Below, piece after piece: positions 14,301 through 26,300 of a stretch of DNA of 64,000 bases. The notes under the pieces were generated by a model. It ran no database searches. It saw only the letters and a program-made list of their open reading frames with translations, and was not told the DNA's origin. Made by a program: the position numbers and the translations under genes. The stretch's first letter is position 1; each line of letters opens with the position of its first letter. Source of the stretch: Clytia hemisphaerica (taxonomy: Eukaryota > Cnidaria > Hydrozoa > Leptothecata > Clytiidae); assembly GCA_902728285.1 (NCBI GenBank), contig CACVBU010001296.1, forward strand, positions 161,998 to 225,997, read 5' to 3'.

Positions 14301-17300
14301 TCAGGTATTTTCTGATAAATATGGAAAGTTTCACTGTCTGAACATTTTTTCCTTCGCAGCGCTTTGAAATCAAAGATGAGTTGTGAAATTTTTTGTGTCC
14401 CGCAGATCTAATTTTTCTAAAAATGGCCTTAGTTGGAACAAATTTTTAGACAAAAGTATAGAATATTACACCTGCATATTATATATGGTTGGAAAGCTAA
14501 AAGAAAGCTTTAAATTACTCAAAAATAATTAATTTTAAAGCTCGAATACACAAAGAACAATTGCTTGTCAAAGTTTTACCTAAAATAGAAGATTTTGATA
14601 AGCGTCAAATAAAAAACAAGCAAACCCGGAATGGCTACCTTAGTAGCATAAAAAAAGAAAAGGAGTCATCAAACGAACAAACAAAATCACTAACCTCATT
14701 TCCTTGAACGCAGTATTGTCCCTTCTCGCATGGATTATTAGCAGCCCATGGTTGACGATCTGAGCCTGCCGGACAATGCATTCCAGCCGGACAGATGAGT
14801 TTGGTGCTCATCTCAACATAAGTGGTCGTATTAGACATGCAGTAGTAACCAGCGTTACAGATAGAACATTGCCAGGCGTTTGATGATGAGAAGTTGCCAG
14901 TACCACATTCTAACGGTTGGAAGGTTCCGTCTATCGGACAGTAATAACCTGCCGGACACGGAGAACAATCACCTGCAAAAAATGGAAATGGAAAACGTTA
15001 ACATTGTGATGGGGAGGAACTTAAATAATATACTATCTATTACCTTACGTCTTATCGTGAGTGTGCCGCACTCTATTCGTGAAAAACCTCTGTGAAAAAG
15101 TTCATTTTAGTAGGAGAGGAGTTGCATTTCATACACAGGTTGTTTGAACAAAAAGCCACTTTAGACGCAGAAAAATTGTGAAAATTTCGTAGGTTTACGT
15201 TACGGGCACTTTCTATGACAAATAAGACCTCAATGAAAAGATAAGGTTAAGGAAACGAAAAGAAATTTCGAATTATAAATGAAGAAATACCTAATGCTTT
15301 TCCGTTCAAGTCTTTTCGATAACGTCCTTTGGGACATGCGGTGGGCACAGAAGATCCTTGTGGACAATAATTTCCTTCCGTGCAATCCTCGCATACCTCC
15401 CAACGTACGTTGGCTGTTCGATTGGAATAAGTTCCAGCCGCGCACGGATGTTCGGTCGCATACTTTGTGCCTGCAAGAGGTGGGCGTTGGGAATGAAGGG
15501 GTATAAAGACCGCGAGCTGACGAAAAAGCTGGTACTTATATCATATATAAATAAGACTCTTTAATTACCGCGATTTACAGTATTATAGTTGGCTTTTCCA
15601 GAAATAATCCGTGCCCCCCCCCCCCAGGGGGTTAAATATCTACAAGGGAGCGGATATCCAGCGGGTAAAGTGTATTTTCAAGTAGAAAATACGATATCCA
15701 GGGGTAAGCATTTTTATAAGAGAGGATATCCAGGGGGGTTGAGCATATTTTTAAGAGGTGATATCCAGGGGGTCTTTACTAATAAAGTAGGATATCCAGG
15801 GGGTACTTCGAAAAACCAATACCCTCAACAGTGGCTTAAAAAATTTTTCTGGAAAAGCCTAATTATCAATACTGTAATTATCCTTCATGTTTTCTTTGCT
15901 ATTCTTCTTTCTTTTCGATTGAGAATTCATACTGAACTAACAGCATGCTTTTCTAAGAGTGGTAAAAAATGGTACTGTCCATAAAATAAATCGTGGAAAT
16001 TGAAAGGAGAAATGGACAAAGAAGAACATAGGGAAGCAAAGTGGAATGACTTCAGGTAAGTTGAAGACTAAGTACATAATGACAACTTAGAATGAAACAC
16101 AACAAAATTTTGTTTTCTGAAGCTGAACGTTTTTCAAGGCTTACTTGACTTTTTCAAGTTCAGTAATAGAAACAGATGATATTGTTGTTTCAATTCTTCA
16201 AATTCCTCAAACAAACAAGAAGCATACCTGGTGGACAATAATGACCGGTGGGGCATATCCCGCTCGGCGCCGCCGCACCTTCCAAACAATATTGGCCTTT
16301 CGGGCATTCAGTGCAGTCAGTCCATTTATGAAGGTTTGTCAAGTTTGAGTAACTTCCTGCTGGACATGGGTGCTGTTTCGGATGGCGGGTTCTTGGAAGA
16401 CAGTAATAACCTGGTAAAGAGAAAAAATACAGGGGTAGAAAAGCTAACAAAGAATATCTCGAACAACATTAATACAATAATAAGCAGTTATTGGACAAAG
16501 TCGAATCCAATATGCAAAAATATTGGGCGTGCGAGAAAAGATATTGGACGAGGCTTCGCCGAGTCCAATATCTTTTCTCGTAGCGCAATATTTTTCATAT
16601 TGGATGAGACTGTGTCCAAATAAATGGTTTATTATCCGTTCATCGCTAAAATATTTCTCGTTTTCAAGCATAATTCCAATTTATAAGACCGTAAATCTGG
16701 TTTCTTGGTAGCTTTTTATTCAAAAGTCTTATTTTTATTTTGTGACGTAACGTCAAAAAGAAGATGCTCAATTGTCATTGAACTCGTTGTGTGACGTCAA
16801 TTTTTGAAATATGTAGCCTCCATGGAAGCTATATATTCGAAAATATTGGACAGCAAAGAAGCCAATCAAATGTCGCTATTTACGTGCGTCGGATAATAAT
16901 GACCGGTTAGTGAGGGCTGTACTGAGAAATATTGCTCGAGGTCAAGTAACGACCGAGCTTGCCAGGTTGTTGCGTTGACCGAGGGCAATATTTTCAGTAA
17001 AGCCCAAAAAAAACCGGTCATTATTGTATTTGTTAACCGTTTCCTTCAGCTTCGATTGATTTTTAGCGCTTTATTCAGGAAAAATAGCAAAATAAAGCGA
17101 AAAAACAAGCGAAATGAGATAAAATTTTTTTATAATTTCTGACGTCAGAAATAAAAAATGAGAGAAATGATGTCAACGCATTGTTCATTTTCCTTTGAAA
17201 AAGTGACGTCACAATGAATTTTCCTAACGACGGGCAACTCTGGACAATGTAGGCCCGTCGTCATGCGAAAAGAACCAATTGCATTGCGCAAAAAGTCGTG

Positions 17301-20300
17301 TAGCCCGCTTCGAAAAGTAACCGGTTAACAATGTACTATGTTTATACTGGAGTCGTTTATAATCGTGTAATACAATAATATGGGTGTTATATGATATTAC
17401 GGTAATTCATACGGTATAGTATCAGTTTGTATGCTAAAATATTCTGCTATGTCTGATATATAGTCGTCTAGCATGCAGTGTTCTTTTCATGAAAACAAAA
17501 GCATTTTTTCAACAAAAAAACAACAATAAAAGTGCAAGTTAAAGAATTGTCTGAAAAGATGGAACCTTCCTACATTATTGAAAATTTCACTCTTAAAACA
17601 AACCGGTCCCAGCTGGCACACAACGCTGTTTAGACGTTAATAAAACGTTATATGGACGTAGTGGACGTTAGATAGACGTTGGAACAACGTTGTGTGCCAG
17701 CTGCGGTAGCGAATGTGAATGGGAACTTACCAGCGGCACAAGGTTGTGGTGGTTTCTGATTTCCTCCAGTTCCCGCTGAACATGCTTGACCTGCAGGACA
17801 TCCGTCACATTGGCTATCCGCTGTTAAATTATGGTAATCGGTATATGTTCCTGCCGGGCACGCATTCAATGGATCACTAGGTGATGACGAGCCTTCAGGA
17901 CAGTAATATCCTGCGCTGCACTGTTCCGTTGGTTGAGTAGATGCTGATAGCGGACATGCAAAGCCAGCTTCGCACTGGCGACAATTTGAAGCCGCACCCT
18001 GCATCGGTACTGGATTGTATGTTCCTGGAGGGCACGCTGTAGGTGAATCACTACCTTCTAAACAGTAGTAACCTGCTGGACATACTTTGCAATCTGTCGC
18101 CGCTAATAAAGAGTAAAAAATAAAGATCAGATGTTGGGTCCAATGAAGAGGAAGTTCACATAAGCATTTCAACTCTTATAAACTACATCTTTCAAACGAT
18201 AAAGTTATAAAGTCTCTATAGTTCGGATGACCAGGTAAAAAGTCTTAAGAAGTTATGGAAACAATCGAGTTTAAAAAGGTTTGTGCTATGGAAACTCTAT
18301 TGTATAAACTGGGAGGGTTACAGTCATTTTGAAATCGCTACAAAAACTTAAATAACTCAGTGGAACTCGAACACACATGGAGAAAACAAATTTGTTCTAG
18401 GTATAGAAAATTTGATAATTGTAGGGAAGAGAAAAAACTTGTTCGAGTTACGGAGGCATTCGAGTTAAAGAGGATCGAGTTAAAGAGACTCCACTGTAAT
18501 TTTGCAGTCATTGAATTGATTTTTCATGAACAAACAATCATTTTCACTTACTGGTTGCTCCTTTTTCTTCAGTATAATAACCAGCACTGCATGGATACTG
18601 TGTGGAAGATTCCGTTTTTTGCGGACAATAATGACCTGTCGGACACAATGAATCACCGGTCGGGTCACCTCCCGAACAATAATATCCCGGGAGACATTCC
18701 TTGCACTGGTCTTGTCTCACGGCACCGATTTCCGTATTGAAAAAACCATTCGGGCACGGGTGTTGAGAAGCGGTTTTAGTCCCCTCTAGACAAAAATGAC
18801 CGGGTGGACAACGGACCGAGTGTTTGGGGAAACCTGGTGTTCCGGCCTCGCAGTAATAACCTTCCGGACATGCTTTACAGGCATCTGATTCGCTTATTCC
18901 GCCCGTTTTCTGTCCGTAAGTTCCAGAAGGACATTTGATGGCATTGATTTTATCTTCACAGTATGAACCCAATGGACATAATCCAATCTCAGGTGTGGCT
19001 TTGGTGCTTCCTTCAACGCACACATATCCAGCATTACAATCAAGACACGTCGTTCGCATGGGATCATTGTATTTACCCGCCTCGCAGATTCTCGGACGAT
19101 CGTTTTTAACCGGGCAGTAATAACCAGCAGGACAGGGCGTGCAACTGTATGAACCTTCTAAGCTATAATATCCGTCAGAACACGCAACGCCTACTTGAGT
19201 ATTGTTTTTACATTCTTCACCTGCAGGACACGGTGTACACTCCTAGGGAAAACGAAACGAATACATGAAAATGTATGTTTGATTCTCATGTAAGAGAAAC
19301 TTTCGAAAGTATGAATATTTTACAAACTCAAAGAATAGCTACGACTCAAAAAAAAAATGAAATAAATGTCATTGACGAGTTAAATTTGCGCGAAATTAAT
19401 TTTGCAGGAAATTGCATAAAATAAAATAAAATTATCAATTTTATAATTTCAACAAAACAAACCAGAAAAGATAACTTTGGAAATAAACAAATCAAAGACA
19501 ACTTACCGACTTGGCACCAACCGAGTACGTTCCCCTTGGACACGCCAAAATCAACGGTTCAAAGAGACTGGGGCAAGCATAACCGGGTGGGCATTCCGTA
19601 CAAGTCGCTTCTCCGGACAAACTGTAACTACCGGACGGGCATGGGGTGATGGTTGCTTTATCGAGATCAGGACATGAACTGCCACTGGGACATCGAGTAC
19701 ATTTCTAAAGATAGAAAAATATTCATTGTACAATTAACAATATTACAAAATCTGGCTCTATATATCTCACACTCACAGGAAAGAAAATTCACCAATACTT
19801 ATTTCAATGCGTACCAAAACTGAAGACTACAAAGTCCAACCTGTTCTGTAATAGAAACATCCATTTGATTTCTTCGAATGCTCAAATTATAGTATCCAAA
19901 AGGAACAAAATGAACTAAAGATCTTTAGAATAGGTCTCTTCTTCTCGTCTAAAACGCTTATGACCTGTTATGACATCCACAATAATAATTATTGCATCAG
20001 ATGATAGAATGAACCAAAAGTTTACCACTTGGCCACCGGTTGAGAAAGTTCCAGGTTTGCACGCTACAGGTTCAGAAATATCTGTTCTTCGACATTCGAA
20101 CCCAGCTGGACAAAGTGTACAAGACGTGGCATTGCCTTTTGAATAGTAACCCTTTAAAAACAAAGGTTAAACATAAATCAATAGAATTTATAAGACTACC
20201 GAATTTGAAATAATGACTGAACTTGCTTGGTCACAATGTGGCCTAGTAATTTAAAGTGAGAATAGTGGGCTATGAAAATAAAGAAAAACGAGAGAAAACC

Positions 20301-23300
20301 GTAATGGTTTGCAAAAGCAATTGAATGCGTATACTGCTTGAATTTTTCAGTTACGGAGCTCAAGGTGGAAATTGCGCGGGCAAATAGTATACGTGAACAT
20401 TTACAGCAAATGGGAGGTAAAAGTCTGAAATTTGTTTGTCTTCTGAAGCTTGGAAATAAGCCGAAGAAAGTTGCTTAAAAGAGTACTTACAAATTGGCAC
20501 TGTTTGTTTTCTGAAGCATCAGTTTTTGGACATTCCCAACCAGGGGGACAGACAGTACAAGTTGTTTGTGTACCGACAGCAAAGCTACCATGATCGCAAG
20601 ATACCGCATTGCTGACAGTTGGATCTGGACAACTTGAACCTTGAGGACAAGGTGTGCATTTGTATGAGCCAGCTGCTGCGTATGTTCCTGAAGAAGATTG
20701 TCATAGAAAATTAAATTCCCTCGGCGCTAATAGGTAATTTTACCATCATAATGAATTATGGGGAATCTAAATTTTGCGAGAATTTTGCGTTTTTACGAAC
20801 AATCTATCAGTCATGAATACCTTTGAAATATTGCTTTAATACATGAAATATATCGAATATGGCCTTTATTTACTGTTAAGGTTTTGAAATACCTTACCTA
20901 GGGAGCTGTATCAAAGCAAGTGTTTATCAATCAATTAAATGACTCATAAAAATATTCAACGAAGCAATACTCAAAATCCTGCAAAGATTTCCTCTGGCTG
21001 GCTTCAACATCCATATAACGTTATATGAACGTCATGGATGCTAGATGGACGCTATTTGAACGTCATTTAGTACCAGCTAACTAAAACTAAAGGTAACCAT
21101 TTCTTACCTCCAGGGCATGGTTTTGATGAGTTCGAATAAATAGATTCACAAGAGAATCCTGCAGAACATTGATGACATGTTGTTTGGCCGCCAACTGAGA
21201 ATGTTCCTTGAGTGCAAATTGTTGGTCGACTCTACAAAATGGAACCGCTACATTACTAGAGAATACTAGACTACAGAGAGGCCCTAGCAGTTATACGAGT
21301 GCATTTTCGATGAAATGTTTCAAAATGTTTTTTAATGACCTGAATCTTACTTCTAGAAGTAAGAGCTAAAATATGTCGATTTTCAAGATAAGAAAGTGCA
21401 AATCCCTGGTTGAATCTACTGCTGGAACCTGTTTCAGAAACTTTCAAGAAAAAATGGACTAGAATATTGGCTAAAATTAAGTATGGGACCAGTCGTAGAA
21501 AGATAAGTTTTGAATCTATTACAAGTGGAGAAGTGAAATAGGAAATTTTTGTTAATTTTTGACAGTATAAGTATGGTTGAACTTACATTGCGCGTGGGAC
21601 ATTGGTATCCAGCAGGACAGTAAGTACATTTTGTTGCACCACTAAAACTGTAATACCCTGCACTGCACTCTTCCATTGGTGACCTGCAAATGGATATCAA
21701 AAATTTGTTTTGAAATAGGAAAAAAACAGCTTCCTAGTCTCTAGGGATCAAATTGCCCTAGAAAAAAAACCAATAGAAAATCAATCTAGAAAAAACCTGA
21801 ACAAAATGAAATTGTTATGTTCATGTTTTAAAGTAAAACCCTCATGTCCTAGCACTACAACTCAATCTGAGCAAAATCATATGGTATTAAATAACTACAC
21901 TTACGCGGCAGTAGGACATGCAAATCCTGCTAAACAATTGGTACAGTTGACTTGATTTTGTAATCCATTTGCAGTCTGTCCCACTCGACATTGGATTGGA
22001 GCATGAGATGTACTTGGACACATGAACCCGGCGGAACAATTATTACACGTTCCTTCTCCTTTCAAAGAGTAGGTTCCTGCTGGACATGGACCAGCTGCTT
22101 GGTTAGGTGTTGGGCAAGAAAAACCTGGTGGACATGGCGTACAATACTCAACACCCTAAAAAAGAAAAAAATCACAATGATTAAAGATTTTTCTGTTAAT
22201 AAGCAGTAGTAAGTTTCTTTGCTTAAGAGCTCAATATAGGAGTTATACAATATAGAAATGGCATTTATAGCCATTTCTGAAATCTAATACTTAGCTTGTC
22301 ATTACTTTGTTCTTTTGAGCCTCGTGTCCTATTATTATTATTATGTAACTGTTCTTAAAACTAAGTGTTCCAGAAGTATTCGAGTATAGCATAAGATAAA
22401 ACTGGATATACATTGCAAGAGTTTTAATAAGCTTACCGATAAACTATATTCTCCAATTTTACAGCTGACAGGTTGCGTGGAATCCAGACATGAATAACCT
22501 TCAGGACACGGTAAACAGGTTGAATTACCACCAGTGGAATAGAATCCTTTTTTGCAGGGAACAGGTGGAACTTTTGCATCTTCACATGAATAACCTGCCG
22601 GACATGCTATACATTTTGGCGTCTATAATGAATGAAAAGCATTTGTCTAATATGTATCTATTGTAATTATACTAAAATTATCAAAGTAGTTTATATAGCA
22701 CTTAGAATTGGTAAAAGAAGAGAGGATGAATAAACACTTTGGACCGCTAGACAATCAAAAGGAACCTACCTCGTCAGCATTTGACCAATAAGTACCATCA
22801 GAGCAGGGTATAGGGATGGCTGTTGGATCATCGCACGTTGAACCCACTGGACAAGGTGTGCAAAACTGTGCTCCAAAACCAGGCGTGTATGTGTCTAAAA
22901 TGTTTTAGATAAAAACAAGAATAGAGTAATAAATAAACTACGAAAAATATATCTCTAGGGGAAAATTTGGAAATCTAATTGAAATCCTTCAAAACCAATG
23001 GCTAAGAAATTTTGTGATAACTGCATAACCTTTATATCGTCGTTCACATGACAAAAGGTTCAATCTCAAAGTGTTTTGGAAAATCAAAAATCTTGCACTT
23101 CCATTATATATCATGAAATTGACCTTTTTGTCGTATGAAATTATTGATTAATCCTCTATTTGAAAAGTGCCTAATTCCAATACCAAAGATGAAAGTCACA
23201 GTATAACTATTGATTTTGTAAGGTACTTATTTTTATATTGAACTAAATTAGTCATGTGAACCACTATATGGAGGCAATATAACAATCACTCACGCTGTGG

Positions 23301-26300
23301 ACATTCTTTACATTGGCCTTGACCAACAACACTGTAGAACCCAAAAGCACATGGTAAAGGAGGGACAATGGGAGCTGTTCCATTAGTGCAATAAGAACCT
23401 CCAGGACACGGTGAGCAAGATGATGCTGTGTTGTAACTGAATTGGCCTGTTGGACAAGTCTGAAAAAATAAATAATATCAAAATATTATATATAAACTTT
23501 AAGAACAATCAACTTTCTTTCAATGGTATAGGAATTTTCAGTTTTTCCTTTCCAAGTTTTCAAGACTCTAAATTCCTAGGTAAAATAAGTATGAAATGGT
23601 TGCGCCACTGTCGTAATCACTATGTTTTGGCCTCTCAAAATTGCAAAAAACAAGGTTAGAATTTTGGTATCGTACAAATAATTCAGAAATGACATAATAA
23701 TTCATTAAAAATCTTACGGTGCATTTAATTTGGCCAGCAACACTATAACTTCCAGCGGTACATGCTACTGGTGCATCAGCAGCGTTCAAACATGAGTAAC
23801 CAGAGGGACACAATTGACATGATGTACTTGACAATGCATTGGCGTAGGTACCAGCTTTGCAGACAATGGGGGTGGTGGTTGAAGAGGGACAGTAAAATCC
23901 TTTAGGACATTCAACACAAGCAGTACCATTTGAATATTCACCAGCCTACAAAAGTGTTATGGAAATTACAGTAATGAAAAATTCACAGCCCTCCAAACAC
24001 CATTGTCTTCAGAATTCCTCTAGCTAGATCAATCAAAATGGTCCACATACTTCAGTTGCTATTCAAAGTAGCTTAAAAAGGGAAAGCTTGAGCTAAAGCA
24101 TCTTAAATAAATCAATAAGTATAAAGATTAAAAAAGTCTAAAGTACCTGGCATTCTTTGGGTGTTTTTCCATCTGTGACAACAAGACCAGAGGGCACTGG
24201 TAAACAAAAGTCTTTCCCTTCTTCTGGTTGGTACTAAAAACAAAAGAATAAAGTAATCAATAGTTTTTTTCAAAATGGTTTATATTTCTGGCGTGACTAT
24301 ACTATTAATACAACTAAACAGAATCAAAATACTTTTGTTTCTAAAGGTCTTGTTTCCAAAGGTCTTGTTGCAAACAATAAGCAGCACTTCTTAAAAACAT
24401 TTAGGATCAATCATTCATTTGAACTTGTTTACCTCTCCTTCTGAGCATGGAATTGGTAGATTATGAGGTATAGGACATTTGTTGCCTTCAGGACATATGG
24501 TGCAATGAGCAGTCCCATTTTCAGTTGTATAATATCCCGGTGGACACTGAAATCAAATCGAAAGAAATTGGTGTTCTTTTAAAAATATTTGAAGCAGATA
24601 TTAATAAGTGTTAACAGAGCTAATAAAATTTTATAAATCTATTTGAGCTTAAGCATTAAAAACTTTTGGAAAGAAATTAAATAAAGACCTACAGGCACAC
24701 AATAAGTCCATGGCGTCCTCCAGCTTTTTGGTCCCCCTTAATAAGAGCTAAAATCCCCCATCTGGCCTTTTCCCCCCACCTGTCTCTAAAATTTGTGCTC
24801 CCCCCAATTGGGAAATCCCCCTAGCCGTATTGTATAAGGGTTGCGAAGTGATGATCCAGACTCGCCTCAATTCGCAAGCTACTATAGCAAAAAAAAAAGA
24901 CTCTCAACATCCCTAGAAAGACAGGCTCATAAGCCTGAATGCCCAAACACACCAGGAAGGTCTTTATTTATCCTATTACTCCCCCCACTAGGTGGAGGAC
25001 TGAATATACCCCCAATTCGCCTTTCTCCCCCCATCAAGCTTGGAATTCACTTCCCCCCTGGCACCAAAATCTGATTCCCCCCCCATCTTCCTGGGGGGGG
25101 ATGATCCCATGAAGTCAATCCAGTCGCATCTACATAGTACCCTGGTCCACATTGTTCTGGTGGTGAGGTTGGATCTGGACATTTATTGCCTAGGAGTGGA
25201 AAAATATTGTAGTTTTTAAAAGTCATTGTATTTATTATGTTATTGCTGTTATTATTAAAAACATAATTCAGAGACACTTTTGAAACAAAATATACACTGT
25301 ACCTCTATCACATTGCAAACATTTGTCAGACCCTGGAGATGTTGCATACCAGCCTATAGCACATGGGGATTGTTGATGGGAGCCGTCAGATGGACAGTAG
25401 TGACCAACTCCACATGGTATACAATCTTTTACACCAGCAGGTGAGTATGAACCTTTCAAACATATCACTGGTTCCACTGATTTATCAGTGCAGCTGAAAT
25501 AAAAATATGAATTATACTATCATTAAATGAACACAAAGTTATAAATTGCTAAGTAATGACTCTAGAATCCAAAACAAATGGAACAGAATTAAAGTAAATG
25601 AAACAAGAAAAAATAAACGAAAGGTGAAATGTTAAATTAGTTTTGTTAGCAAATCATTGGGTGCATTTTCTGTCTAAAACTGACTGGCTAACAAAAGTTA
25701 CCTGAAAAGAAACATATCACAAAGTTATTAGAAAAAAAATCAAAAAAAAGCTACCTTCAAAAGCGACTTAAAGTTTAGAAGTTTTTGAAAAAACGACTAA
25801 ACAAGTTATTTAAATGAAATTTAAAACTTCAAACTTCTTTTTCAAAAAACAAACAAAAAGTCATACCTTTTCCCAGCTGGACACTGCACACATTCACTCC
25901 TTTTACTTAGACTGTAAGTTCCATCAGCACATTCCACTGGAGTTAGAGAAGTGTCGCTACACTGGAACCCTGCTGGACAATCAGTGCATTGGATTGCATT
26001 AGATTCGTTAGCAAATGTCCATAGAGGACATGGCACTGGAGCTGTTGTATTTTCATTTGGACAATAATTTCCTATTGTGCATGGTGCACAAGAGGATTGA
26101 CCAACATTTGAGTGAGTTCCTTTAGGGCAGCTTGAAATCTTACCAGATACACAGCTAGAAGGAAAATAATAAGAGTTTTTACATTCAAACAGCATTGATG
26201 ATGAAATGACAGTATAAATTCATAAAACAGAAAGATTTCAAAGGAGAGTTTAATGGGCTTGTTTGAAGAAAATTTATTACCTTCTTCCAGCTGGGCATTG

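Noticed and set aside
15589-15984. 131-codon plus-strand ORF
   Set aside because: Produced by the GATATCCAGGGG repeats of a MITE; the repetitive peptide has no gene-like features.
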